Below, in pieces: positions 11,930 to 23,270 of a DNA stretch of 64,000 nt (positions within the stretch are counted from its first letter, which is position 1; each line of letters begins with the position of its first letter). A model generated the notes under the pieces. It was given only the letters and a program-made list of their open reading frames with translations, searched no databases and was not told the DNA's origin. Location: positions 3,604,028 to 3,668,027 of the forward strand of contig NW_020312788.1 of assembly GCF_003265705.1 (NCBI RefSeq), written 5' to 3'. The DNA comes from Callorhinus ursinus. Its lineage: Eukaryota > Chordata > Mammalia > Carnivora > Otariidae. The translations under genes and the position numbers were made by a program.

Positions 11930-12160
11930 CTTCTGGAGATTCATGACCCCTCTGACTATGTTAAGCCATTCTCTTATATGCACTTGTCTCATCCTGTTCT
12001 CTTTATGGTGTTTCTCATAATTGCCTCTATGGATAGATAGGTGAACTGTGTTGTTTAGTGTATATCTCTACTACTAAATTGTAAGCCTTTACCACCTTGT
12101 TCACTGCCTAACAAAAAAGAGACTTTTAGTGAATGTTCCTTGAATGAATGAATGAACCAC
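11930..12160 (+). mobile_element. L2 LINE 3' end, diverged
   Basis: The pattern 'ttgtctcatcctgttctctttatgg', 'aaattgtaagcc', 'ccttgttcactgcc' and a TGAATGAATGAATGAA end fits the L2 3' end. Confidence 0.6.
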
Positions 12161-13069
12161 CTCTGGCCCCCTGATTTATGCATCTATAGTACGAAAAATG
12201 GAATGTACAAATGATATAAGACAAGTTTATTTCCTTAAAACTTCAAAGGATTTAACACTTTAAGAGTTTAGAGAGGAAATGAGACTCGAGAGTCTTGCCA
12301 TAAATGTCATATGTAATTCATTCATGTACTTGTCTCAAGCTCAACACTACTTTGAAGGCTAAATGCCAACAAATAAGCAAGCACTTCAAGGTAAAGTCCA
12401 AGGCACAGAATTACTGCAAGAGTAGCACACTAGTGGATCAACCTCATTGACATTCTTTTGCTGTTACAGATGAGTGAATTAATATTTCTGAGAGCTGTCT
12501 TTAGAGGCAAAAGATTTCCAAATTTGGAAAAGAGCTAATTAATTTTATGTTGACATTACAACTAGGGAAACTATAAACTATTTTATAAATGTTTAAAACA
12601 TTGGTTTTGTTTTATAAATAAAAGGTACTGGTTTTTTTATTTTTTTAAAGTATGAACTTCAAAGTAAAATCAGGAAAAATTTTTTTAACATATTTAAAAG
12701 CTTGATTGGAAAACATGAGATTTAAAACTAGAAACAGTTATTGACTGCCTTATGTATTAATTTTAGTAAAATATAATATTAATTATAACTATAAAGTAAT
12801 CTTAATGTAAATATTTTTGAATTTTGAGTTAAATATTGTATTCACTTTCATTTATTATTTAATAGATATATTATCAGAAAAAAATTAGGTCAAAACCTGC
12901 ACTTTAAGATGTTTTCTAGTGTTGTAAATTCAAAGCCACTTTCATTTACTTCTATGACATAATATCTTATAAAGTTAGTTAAAAGGACAATAATTTTATA
13001 ATCACTGCAATTTATTAAAATATATCATAAAGTTGTTTACCTCATTGGCTCCTTAAATGTCAATTTTTA
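12161..13069. other. Unassigned, very AT-rich sequence
   Basis: Long A/T runs and no recognised repeat or open frame of note. Confidence 0.4.
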
Positions 13070-13470
13070 AAGGGTGTCCTATTATTCTCCTTTAGGAATT
13101 TAGCAGCAAGTTCATGAAATAGTTTCACTATCCCAGATAGTATGATAGACCTACCATTAGTAAAGGACTGTGGTTCAAACAATCAACTATTATTAAAGAT
13201 CTTATAATTACCTCATTGGGATCAATCCCTTCCTTTGAATCATTATTCAAAAGATTTTTCTACTTTTACCCCAGGAATACGTTAGCATCAGCAAGTGAAT
13301 TGAAAGTTCCAATAATGTCATCTAAGGGATTGTCAGCCATATTCATCTTTAGATCCATGTACTAGCAATGTATTAAAGAATTATTGATGCTCACAAAAAT
13401 GAAGCTGTGGACAAACACTCTCGCTTTTATACCAAGCACAATATGGGCATTTTCCCCTTCTTAAATCAAG
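13070..13470 (-). pseudogene. Candidate decayed coding sequence of unknown origin
   Basis: Read on the minus strand, one frame from about 13458 to the stop at 13128-13130 is unusually protein-like between a few in-frame stops. It includes the segments ENAHIVLGIKARVFVHSF, ADNPLDDIIGTFNSLADAN and PNEVIIRSLIIVDCLNHSP. After a shift of frame near 13130 it continues as IVKLFHELAAKFLKENN down to about 13083. Other frames upstream, to about 13660, also read openly. The mix of long protein-like runs and scattered stops is what an old processed pseudogene or a decayed transposon gene would show. I do not recognise the protein and propose no function. It could also be chance. Confidence 0.3.
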
Positions 13471-14150
13471 TTCTGTCTGGGATCCTAGTGTGGCGTAGAA
13501 CTTCTCAAGTGCTTGCAGTTACTCTAGTGTGGATATAGCCAGATCCTCCAGATATAGTAAAATCAAGAGAAGATTCTACAGCTCATAAAACAAATATATA
13601 GGAAAGGAATACTCTCCAAAGATCCCATCAATGGCACCCCATGGGAAATTTTTCCAATTAGCTAGCATTTAAAGTGGGGAAATAAAACTGGACATATTGA
13701 AGCCATATTTTAGAAATGCCACTGAAGAAGGTCAACTTGCAATTTTCTGGTCATTATTTAACTAACATTTTAACAATTTCTAAAGAATGATTCTTGCCTT
13801 CTGTACAACTGATGGCTTGGTAATAAACCCATCAAATTCTTAATCTGTTAAATTAAGATTGACAGAGGCTGCAAATGCGTTTGCAAAACTATATCTTCTA
13901 TACTGAGAGTTCTTACAGGCTTTTAGCAGGAACTATTAAATTGTTCCTGTGAGGTTATTGTGACATTAAGTGGATATTTTTCTCAGAAAAATTCAGACGC
14001 AAGAAGGTAAAATGATGTTTCCCAAGCAACAAAAGCCATTGCTAGTGCCAAGCCATAAACTTGAAAGATAATCAAATATCTTCTTCTGCTTGGAACTCAA
14101 ATTCTTCCTTCTGAGCTTGTTTCTGTGTCTGTATTTTGGACTGTTTCTCT

Positions 14151-14151
<1 letters not shown>
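13471..14151. other. Unassigned sequence
   Basis: Apart from a possible upstream extension of the coding-like stretch to about 13660, I see nothing that can be named. Confidence 0.35.
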
Positions 14152-14202
<51 letters not shown>

Positions 14203-14212
14203 NNNNNNNNNN

Positions 14213-14259
<47 letters not shown>
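14152..14259. repeat. (AC)n microsatellite with an assembly gap
   Basis: AC dinucleotides run on both sides of ten N at 14203-14212. The N run marks unresolved array length, so the true size of this locus is unknown. The long open frames here are translations of the repeat. Confidence 0.98.
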
Positions 14260-14260
<1 letters not shown>

Positions 14261-14345
14261 TTTCTCTCTGTCTCTGTTCCTCTCTCTGTCACTGTCTCTC
14301 TCTCCCTCTTTCTTCCTCTTACTCCCTCCCCACCGTCCCCAAGAT
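14261..14345. repeat. CT-rich polypyrimidine tract
   Basis: Almost pure C/T on the plus strand, with many CTCTCT and TCCCTC units, directly following the AC array. Low-complexity sequence. Confidence 0.9.
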
Positions 14346-14440
14346 TTTACTTAAACTACTCTAGTAGCAGGGCACATAAATGAACTTAACTAGGGTATCT
14401 CTAGGTTCCAACCCAGTCATGCATTCTCACTTGGTTCACA

Positions 14441-14456
14441 TATATATATATATATA
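14441..14456. repeat. (TA)n microsatellite
   Basis: About eight TA units. Confidence 0.9.
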
Positions 14457-14459
14457 ATT

Positions 14460-15470
14460 AAAACTACTAAAAATAATAAGGGTGAAAGAAAATGACTGTA
14501 TGTGAAAAGTGGATAAGGCGAATTGGGGGTTAAGGAAAGATATGAAGGACGTGGAAATCTTTGGTTTGGGTTTTGTTTTCTTGTAAAGGAAAAAAGACAG
14601 TAATTTTGTCTTAAAGTAATATAATTGTTCCAGACTAAGAAAGGAAAAAGGACAAAAGCCTAGAAAATTGTAGGTTTGTGAAAAAAAAATCTTCAGAAAG
14701 GAATTTATATGTAGTCAAGCTAGATGAGAATGGATTTAAGTTAAAAAGGTAAAAAGGAAGAGAGGAGTTTTAATATCAAAAGTATACTTGTACAAAATTA
14801 TAATTTGCTTTTCTCTCTGTTAAGATGACAAAGTTTGTTTTAGATCATTGGTCTGCTCTTAATAAGAAATTGTAAACAAAAATTTTTCTTTACCTCTAAT
14901 ATAATCTGCCTAGGAAACAGATTCTGCCTCGTCTAAAAATAATTTCCTGTGCTTCATGTTGTGTTTATCAGCTCTTGGATTCCTTACAGAAAAACATTAA
15001 GTTTTCTCCATTAAAAGAGCTAAGTTCTACAGTTGTACATACTAATTGTATAACTATGTAACTTTATTTGCCTTTGACATCTAATTTCACTTTGGTTGAA
15101 TAGATAACAAAGTATTATCTCACAAACACCTATGATCCTATTTGATAAGTATTCACATCTTTTGACATTTAAAAAAATCATTTGACATTTTAAACAAACT
15201 TCCTCAAATCAAATCTGAATGAAATAAAAAAAGAAAAGTTAGTTTATTTAAGCTTATTTGATATATTAAATTGCATGGGGAAAATTGTCAAATAATAAGT
15301 AATGTTTAACTTTCTTAGATCATATTTATATGGGACATATATATCATTAAAACAAGTAATTCAAAATTATATGGAGTCCTTTAAAAAATTTGATGTCATT
15401 AGTCACAATTCCAGCTATTACCTTAAACTACACAAAAAAACCCCAAACAAACTTACTTGTCAATTGCATT
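14460..15470. other. Unassigned AT-rich sequence
   Basis: No repeat family or gene recognised. Confidence 0.4.
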
Positions 15471-15474
15471 ATTT

Positions 15475-15509
15475 GTGTGTGTGTGAGTGTGAGAGAGAGA
15501 GAGAGAGAG
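15475..15509. repeat. (TG)n-(GA)n compound microsatellite
   Basis: A short TGTGTG run passes into about ten GA units. Confidence 0.9.
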
Positions 15510-15626
15510 CTCTTACTAGATAGAGCTCTTACAGATCTGTAACCATACCTCTTTAAAAGTCCTTTGTCACTCAAATGAGCTATTGTTTTACTTCTCTGAA
15601 TACATTTACAATCAACTATTTGGCAA

Positions 15627-15728
15627 AAGCACTGGGTGTGATATGCAACTGATGAATTATTGAACACTACCTCTGAAACTAATGATGTACTATTATGTTG
15701 GCTAATTGAATTTAAATAGAAAAAAAAA
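15627..15728 (+). mobile_element. 5'-truncated carnivore L1 3' end, diverged
   Basis: The blocks GCACTGGGTGTGATATGCAA, GAACACTACCTCTGAAACTA and ATGATGTACTATTATGTTGG match the carnivore L1 3' end with an A-rich tail. It belongs to an older variant than the copy at 41 kb, with 'cctctgaaac' in place of 'catcaaaaac'. Confidence 0.85.
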
Positions 15729-18700
15729 GTGCTTCATCTTCAAGAAGATTCTTAGAAAAGACCCCAGTAAGAACTCTAAATTGCAGGTTTATGATAACTT
15801 TAAGGTCGTAACACAGAACTGGTAAGAATTTCTAAAAGTCTAATGAAAACCTAATTGATTCATAAAGCTGCTAGCCCAAGATGAAACAAAACAAGAATTA
15901 TACCACATTGACTGAACTGATGAAAATGATTATAAATTTGATGACTTCATTTAAAATATTACTAGTTCTTTAATATTTTGTTTTCAGATTTAAAGGGCCG
16001 CCTTGTCTATTCCCTGTTAATCAAACCATAACTGACAGCAATTTGGTTAAGTGTATCTTTGAAACAAAGATTGAAACACAACTTTTTCTCCCTACCTGAT
16101 CCCTCCAGAATTCAGAAACTCTTATTTAATATTCTTATTTTTCATGACAGTAGATACATTTGCATAAGTTCAATGTGAATCTGTTTGCATTGTAACAGGA
16201 CACAATTGGGCAAATCCTTGGTGTGGCTTCCTAGCCTTGAGAGGCTTTTGGATTCCAATCTGAGATACTCTGAAAAGTTCCAGCAAAGTACATTTAAAAG
16301 AGCTATATGGTCAATCGCTATTGTTGCTACCCTAATGTAAATAGCCAGGGCAAGTTTACTGAAATCAGACTTAATTTGCAAACAAATTACTCTTGTTATC
16401 TTTGATAGAAATGGGGATGATTATAGAGAGAAAAATTATATTTCAGTAATATACTTTCGTGGATATCAGGTTTTAGTGCTGTTAATGTTTCTTCAGGTTT
16501 TGTTTTCTACTTATACACTGGACTGGATTCTGAATTCTTCTAGTTTCCTCTAATATTTGGCTAGAATTTCTCAAACATTTCCAGGTTTCTCCCACTCTTG
16601 ACTTGGAATCACTATGAAACTAAAACTGTCTTTTTCTTGAAGGCACGCAAGCTAAAGCTGCACAACTTGACATAAACTTCTGAGAAATCACCATCACAGC
16701 TGAGGTGTGGACAGTCTTCATGCCTGGTACTATGTACACAATCAGAAAGACCACCAGAGACATTCACACTGCAAACCAGGAAAATCTGACCGATCATCTC
16801 TGCTTGCTCTCACACCATCTGAAGATGCTTTAGAACCCCACATCTAGAAATCTCAACTGGCTCCTCTCCAAACTCAGAAACTGTATTTATAAATTGCTCA
16901 AACTATTGAGCTTTCTCTTTTGTTTCCATAAAAACGCCTCTCATTAAATTACCTGATTGCTCTTCTCATATACAGGCCCAATTTAGGTGGAAGCTCCCCT
17001 GCAACACCACCTCCTAAAATCAAGCATCCTTAGTGTTCACCTTGTCCTAAGTAAGCATGAGGATGCTCGCTAATGTATCACGCTGTGCCTATGCAAATCA
17101 CTTTTAAAACATTATAACCCATCTGAGACATTTAATTGATTAAATCTTATCTCGTGAGAAGCTGTGCTCTGGTGAATGTTTCAATCCTTTGCTATTTTTC
17201 TCCTTATAGTCACCATACAGACCTCTCAAGTGCATTGTATCACCTCGAGGGTTTTAAATGCCTGTTGGCAGCCACTCACTTGTCAAATGGTATCCATCAG
17301 GATCAGATAAATAGATCAAATCAACAATAACCACATAAATGATGATGAAAGCAAACACCAAACATGTGATTCTTCAGTATGATTACATCAAGGATAGGTA
17401 GTACGGAGAATAATGCTATACTGCTAGGTCATGCTTTCAGACTGCTGAGAGAATAACCAAAAGGGGGAATGGTTCAAATAAAAAAAAAAAATGGAGATCA
17501 ATCTTGAAGATTTCCTGAACAGACAAAACCATTTAGTCATATAAGCAAAGCTTAATTTAGTTTATTTCACAAGACTAACATGACCTGGGTCATTTCTTCC
17601 TTATATCTTGGGAAATCATAAGCAAAACTTAGACTGTTTCTCAAGGTTGTTATGAGGTAACCACTATAAACTGTGAAGAATAAAGTCACTGTTTTCTCAC
17701 TATATAAATTGCTTTATAACAATATTCCCCTGAGCCTCATTTCATGTTTTGGTTTGAGGGCTCCCAATCTGAATTCTGTCTTTTTGGTGTGTGTACAATA
17801 AACTTGTACTAATTACTACTCTGGTGATTCATTGGTTTTACTTCTGATATTACTGAACTCTTGACACTGTTTCTATAAAGCATATATCTTAAGTATTTGG
17901 GGATATTACAGGATTAAAAAAAGCTATGCATACTTCTGTGCTTATAAAAATTAAGAATTCTGTTACTGATGCAATTATAATAACTAATCCAAATAAAAAG
18001 TTTTAGGAAAACTTTTATTTCCAAGCAACCACATTTAGTGTTGCCAGATTTGCAGTCAAATATAGCAATTCAACTCTCTTTCTCTTAACAAAATATGCCA
18101 ATTTTTTTTCTTCAGTAAAGATTTCTTTTTACTGCTAAATCCTTGAGTCTCATAATACCAAATATACTAGATTACTATCTTACTACTACTCTAACTGACG
18201 TTTTTCTCTTCCAAGAAACGAAACCAATAGTGCTAGTTTTTAAAAAATCCTTTCTGGGACAATGTCTTCAAGGACAAAATGGTGATTTTTATCAGAGAAT
18301 ATAAAATCTATTTTAAGATTTTTCTCATGTGAAAGATAATGATGGAAGCATCAAACATTACATAGTAAAAGCAATATGCAACTAGTGTAGTTACAATTTT
18401 TCATTTGTTAACCAATTTAGCCAAATTAATTGTGGAGTTAAAAAAGAAAAAGGCAGGTTAATTAAAAGCAATGAGAATCTCATCATGTTGCAATTTTGGG
18501 AACTATACAGTTCCTTTGCTATAAAATGCTAACAACAAAAAAAATATATATCCAAAAATGCAACTACCAAGTCAAAAAAACAACCCATAAAATTTCTCAG
18601 GTCTTTCATACAAATCTGAACAGGCTGATGTGTAATTATTTTAAATGGAGATGCAACCTTCCTTTCCTGTTTAAAATGTAAATACACTTGGGAGAAGTAA

Positions 18701-19328
18701 CACACTGATTTAAATTCATATGAAGTTATAAAAGACTGTGACAGTGGACCCTTTCCTGAGCAGATTTTAATAGGTGCAGGATGATGGGAATCTGGAAGGA
18801 AGAGGCAAGAAGAGAATAAGGGAAAAGGGATTGACCTTAAATATGAATCTGATCTTCAAAATTCCTTACCATCAATCCTGAAATTCCAAATAACTTCCAC
18901 CACCTATCACACTTTAACACACTTTCCCTATTTGTTTTTGGAATAACAAGTCCATCCCTTTACTTATATTAAGATTTTTTTTCCCATTCTTTAAATGGCT
19001 AATCTCCCACTGCTTTCAAAGCACTTTTTCTGATAGGCTCACTATATAACATAAAAAGATGTCTTAAAGAATCAATTCTAGGTCATAGGACAGGAAGCAG
19101 GAAGCACGGCTGACGGTACCAATTTTATGAGCCCCTGACATCTGTACATTTTTTTACTGACATTTAACATAAGTGTATTGAATCACTACTTATTGCTATG
19201 TTTTAATGCTTATAATCTTTAAAAAAATTCCAATTAGGGAGCTATTGAAAAGGCTACCAAATATTGACAGGCTCCCCTCTTAACCCTAGGATAACCCATT
19301 CATTTCTGCTGGCCTTTTAAAACCAGAA
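15729..19328. other. Long unassigned stretch
   Basis: 3.6 kb with no convincing SINEC, L1, L2 or MIR. The part 16600-17350 is less AT-rich and lacks recognisable repeats. At about 17760-17880, TACAATAAACTTGTACTAAT followed by ACTCTTGACA resembles the polyadenylation end of an LTR, but no start or flanking duplication was found. No open frame is persuasive. Confidence 0.35.
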
Positions 19329-19441
19329 CAAGGAGCACTGGGTGTTATATGCAAACAATGAATCATGGAACACTACATCAAAAACTAATGATGTAATGTA
19401 TGGTGATTAACGTAACATAATAATAAACAAAACAAAACAAC
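19329..19441 (+). mobile_element. 5'-truncated carnivore L1, 3' end only
   Basis: GGAGCACTGGGTGTTATATG, GAACACTACATCAAAAACTA and TGTATGGTGATTAACGTAAC are followed by an AAAAC-type tail. AACCAGAACA at 19321-19330 and a similar ACACAGAACA just right of the tail may be the target-site duplication. Confidence 0.92.
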
Positions 19442-19993
19442 ACAGAACAGAACATCACTGTATCCTAGAAAAAGGTTTGATGCATTAATAAAGTACAAGC
19501 TTTGGTGGACCTGACGAAAAGTAAACTTCAGGCCAGAGAATTTCTGCAAATTGAGCAATATTGCCGCATGTAGAGACTTCAATTCTTTAACATGTTAATA
19601 CTGTGCCTTGTTATGAAATCAGAGCAGACGGAAGAGCAAAGGGGAAGGAGAAGTTGCATACATCCTCAGTTTGAAGCCTAACACGTTTCATTTTACTTTT
19701 TCAAACGTGTCAACACTTTTCATCAAAGATAGACTTCAGAACATTATTAAAATATCTTTAATGGATTGTTGAAAATCAACTCGACTAGAATACTACTAAT
19801 TCTTAAGAACATAGATTTTCCATTGTACCTGGTATAGGAAACATGACCAGTTGGGTATTTTGTAATCCCATGCCCTTAATCAACTGAAACTGCTCCCTCT
19901 AGGGTCATCAATGGCCTTCATAACCCCAACACCCCTTCTCTCAACCCCATTGGTTTTTTCATTTCTGCAGTCTGTATTCACCTTAATCTTTTT

Positions 19994-20216
19994 TTGCATA
20001 TATTTATTTTTATTTTTTTCATTTTATTTTATTTTATGTTATGTTAATCACCATACATTACATCATTAGTTTTTGATGTAGTGTTCCATGATTCATTATT
20101 TGCATATAACACCCAGTGCTCCCTTCAATACGTGCCCTCTTTAATGCCCATCACCAGGCTAACCCATCCCTCCACCTCCCTCCTATCTAGAACCCTCAGT
20201 TTGTTTCTCTGAGAAT
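19994..20216 (-). mobile_element. 5'-truncated carnivore L1, 3' end only
   Basis: A T-rich tail lies on the left, then the reverse complement of the L1 end (TTAATCACCATACATTACAT, TAACACCCAGTGCTCCCTTC, CATCACCAGGCTAACCCATC). The insertion is framed by an exact 15-base duplication, CACCTTAATCTTTTT, at 19979-19993 and 20217-20231. This proves a single target-primed insertion. Confidence 0.96.
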
Positions 20217-20569
20217 CACCTTAATCTTTTTGTAGCATTTGGGAGTCTCCTTTTCTTAGCCAAGCCCTCTTTATACAACTGTAAGGACAGACTAGATCCT
20301 GGTTTCTGTCTGACTTCTCCTATCTCCATTTTCTCTCACTGACTTTAACTTTGGGCATGGCCCAAGGCTGGCTCCCTAATTCATTCTATTTCTTTTGTCC
20401 TTTTGAAATTTAATCCAATTTGGCCTGAAGCAGAACTGCAAAGGAAGAAGATTTCTTCCCAGCAGCAAAATCCTCCTTTTCAGTAGTTAGTGAGTGGTAC
20501 AATTGAGCATCTTGCCTTGGGATAGATTTTAAATGCAAAATGTGGCTATTGGTGACACATCCCCACTTT

Positions 20570-20925
20570 AGGGTCTTTGCCCTTCCTTTTCCTTCTGCCT
20601 TGAAAGGCTCTTCTCTCAGAGTACGACCTCACTCTCTCACCTTCCTCAAACTTTGGCTTCTTTTCAATGAGGCTTCCCCTGACCATCCAATGTAAAATTG
20701 CAAACTCCTACCCCACCCCTCCTTACTCTGCTCAAAGTTTTATTTTTCTATAACATTTAAAATTTCCAACACTATACATATATATAATGTATATGATTTA
20801 TTATATTTATTTGTTATTGCTCCTTATGTTTGTTTTCCTGATGGAATATATGTGCCATTTTGTTCACTTGATGTCCCAGTGGCCTAGAACAATGATTGGC
20901 ACTTAGTAGGTGATTAATCAATATT
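20570..20925 (+). mobile_element. L2 LINE 3' end
   Basis: A long L2 match: 'ttagggtctttgcccttcc', a 'cttctgccttgaaaggctctt' block, CTCACCTTCCTCAAACTTTG, GAGGCTTCCCCTGACCATCC, 'ttgttcacttgatgtccc' and TTGGCACTTAGTAGGTGATT. It is the longest L2 piece in the window. Confidence 0.88.
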
Positions 20926-22128
20926 ACTCTAATTGAGCTGGAAAACTTCGCTGTTATCTACCTTCTTTTTCTTTTCACTGCCAACAGCCTAGTCCAGGTT
21001 TCCTCTGGTGGAAATTAGCTAATTAGCATGCTAATTGGATTTCCTGTTCCTCCTCTCTTTAATCCATCTTCTTTACTGTTGGCTGATTTTCTTCCTCAAA
21101 ACTCACATTTATCTTCTCATTATCCTTCTCAGAAACCTTCACTGTAAGGCCAAGTCAAAATTCCTCATTCTGGGACTTGACATCCTCCACAGTATGACTA
21201 GTCCAGCCTTACCTATGCCCAATCCTCAGTCGACTCTAGTCAAGCTGCTACTGGCGTTTTTCTTTGACAAAATATTTGTTGACCTCCTACTCTTAGGTCT
21301 CATGTGGCATAAAATGAATTTACTGTCAGTTTAGGCAACATAAACTAGAGGAATGTAAGTTTAAACAACAGCATTTGTATTAAAGAAGAAATTGAGTCAA
21401 CAGAAGAAAGACTTAGGTGTATGAGGTCCCTATCACTGGAATGACTCTCACCTGCACTTTTCATGTTCTGGGAAAGCAAATCATATCTATTTGTAAAGGT
21501 CCAACTTCAACTTACTCTGTGATTGATTCTTTGTCCTTAAAAAGCCATAATTCCTTTTAATAAACATAAATAATAAACATTTTGTCTTTGCACAAATATT
21601 CTGATGTGCCTTTCCTCACCTTAAGAGACAATTATTTATAGATTTCACATGCCTTCCCATCCTAAAGTGCTGAAAAGCCTCTTCAACCAGGAGGCAGCCC
21701 TTGCCTCCAAAAGAAGAGCCAGATTGGGAGGAAAAGCCTGAAACGGACCTGGGCCTCTGGGGAAAGGATGTAGGGCTTACACTTTGGATTGATGAAAGAG
21801 CTGACATTCCCAAATGGGCCAACTATGTTACTGCCATCTCTAAGTGTTCCACAGTGACATCACTCCTCATCTTAACATGAAGGTTGTTCAGATGATGATG
21901 ATTTCTCCAGCATTTAGGCTACCACTCCAATGCTTATGAGATTCTTCTTCAAGAAGGTCCTCCCAAATAAATCTCTTCATGTTCTTCCCCTTCTCTGAAC
22001 TTCTACTTTATTTATTATGTTATATACATTAAACATTCTAGAATTTGACATGATTTTTGGCTTGAATTTTCTTGGCATATGTTGATCATTGCAAAAATTC
22101 TTGAAGACATAAATTGTCTTCCCCACAA
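20926..22128. other. Unassigned sequence with a short coding-like frame
   Basis: No repeat was recognised. A plus-strand frame of 68 codons at 21674-21880 reads with a balanced composition (for example DWEEKPETDLGLWGKDVG), but it lacks a start codon, splice context or recognised family. Confidence 0.3.
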
Positions 22129-22300
22129 CAGTGGTCACCAAATTTTGCTAATCAATAAGGCCATCAATATGTATTCAAAAAATTCAGATTCCAGAGCTGA
22201 ACTCAGATCTGCAGAAACTTAAGCACTTGTCTAGATTCTAACAAATCCATATCTTCAAAATGTCCCCCAAACGATTCTAATAATTGGCCAGATGGGGGTA
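22129..22300 (+). mobile_element. MER5-like hAT DNA transposon remnant
   Basis: It begins with CAGTGGTCACCAAATTTTGC, like the CAGTGGT terminal repeat of MER5 elements, followed by 'aattcagattcc' and 'aacgattctaataattggcc' blocks. The right end is not clear. Confidence 0.45.
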
Positions 22301-22454
22301 TTTAGAGTTTACCTGGAGCTTAATAATAACGTAATTTCAAAACACCCTTTTACTTAAAGATTATTTACTTTTTTGTCTTTTTTTAACTGTTGCTGTTTTG
22401 TCTTAAATATTTCTCTGGGATAGGGCATACCACACTTCTACTTAACTAAAAGAA

Positions 22455-22862
22455 ACATTTTTACAGTCCGAAGGTCTTTTATTTTTTTGTCACTTATCAA
22501 GCCATGGATTCATAGGGAATGGATTCCAGCAGCTCAGGCTCTTTTCCATTGGTTCTTACAAACTGTGTTTCTCTGGATGGAGCAGACTGGCACTTTATTT
22601 GTTTATAACAATGCCAACAGCATGCTGGGGAACACTATAGACTCTTCCAGTCTTGCCATGGAACCATTTGCAGGGTGTTCCTTTTTTGAACAGTGCCATT
22701 CCCCTGATGTTTATAATATCACCTTTCTTGCAGATTGGTATGTATATAGCCAAAGGAACCACCCCATGTTTTCTAAAAGACCTAGAGAACATATAGCAGA
22801 TGCCTCTCCCCTCTGTGTTGGTTATTTTGGCAAATTACTGGAAGATGGTGGCTCTGGCCAAA
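22455..22862 (-). pseudogene. RPL21P: Processed RPL21 pseudogene with an internal deletion
   Basis: The minus strand encodes a run starting [15 protein letters not shown] and continuing with [15 protein letters not shown], which matches ribosomal protein eL21 (160 residues in mammals). About 30 bases of 5'UTR are kept at 22826-22856. The start codon is ATA instead of ATG (22823-22825), two codons are lost just after it, and about 50 codons (roughly residues 79-128) are missing at 22596-22602. The join makes a stop straight after VINK. The C-terminal part then follows, ending at the normal stop position (22497-22499), with a polyadenylation signal AATAAA at 22483-22478. Introns are absent, so it came from mRNA by L1-driven retroposition. 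Similar flanks (CTTAACTA at 22441-22448 and 22881-22888) may be the degraded target duplication. It cannot make a ribosomal protein. Confidence 0.95.
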
Positions 22863-23039
22863 AGGCAAAAATTATTTACTCTTAACTATTAAAAATTCAT
22901 GACCAAAGTATCTGATTCCAGATATTATTGATCTACCTCATCCAGGTTTTAGATTCTAGTATTTGATTTTGTGAGTACCATAAAATATTGAAGAAAATTT
23001 TAGAATTCAAACACCTGAGATTTCACCACATATGTATAC

Positions 23040-23270
23040 ATATATTATGCAGAAACACATATTTCTCATTTTTCTTTTGATATCACATTATGTTAGATAC
23101 TTTCTAAATAACATCATTCTTTAAAGCAGTGAAAATAATATTACATTGGGATAGTGATACTAATTAACTTAGTCATTCTCCCACTTTTGGACTTCTTGGG
23201 TATTTATCATTTCCCCTATAGTTATAAATATCATAACTCATATCTTTGAAATAAACAATTCATTGAATAT
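23040..23270 (-). mobile_element. Old L1M-type 3' fragment
   Basis: The plus strand ends with 'tttggacttcttgggtatttatca' and 'tagttataaatatcataa', where the reverse complement of L1M has the 'gacatttaggttgtttcca...ctattataaataatgct' pattern. Strongly diverged. Confidence 0.45.

Noticed and set aside
13356..13450. A TATAAAAG string upstream of a minus-strand ATG, suggesting a promoter and gene start
   Set aside because: The downstream frame contains stops and a frame change, and such strings are common in AT-rich DNA. There is no support for a live gene.
14090..14383. Open frames of 72-99 codons made of TH or CV repeats
   Set aside because: They are translations of the AC microsatellite and run through undetermined bases.
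17760..17880. A possible solitary LTR end (AATAAA then ACTCTTGACA)
   Set aside because: No start and no flanking duplication could be found, unlike the two LTRs at 24.3 and 33.6 kb.
22487..22885. A 132-codon plus-strand open frame, the longest outside the L1 region
   Set aside because: It is antisense to the RPL21 pseudogene. The match to eL21 is on the minus strand and explains the openness of this frame.
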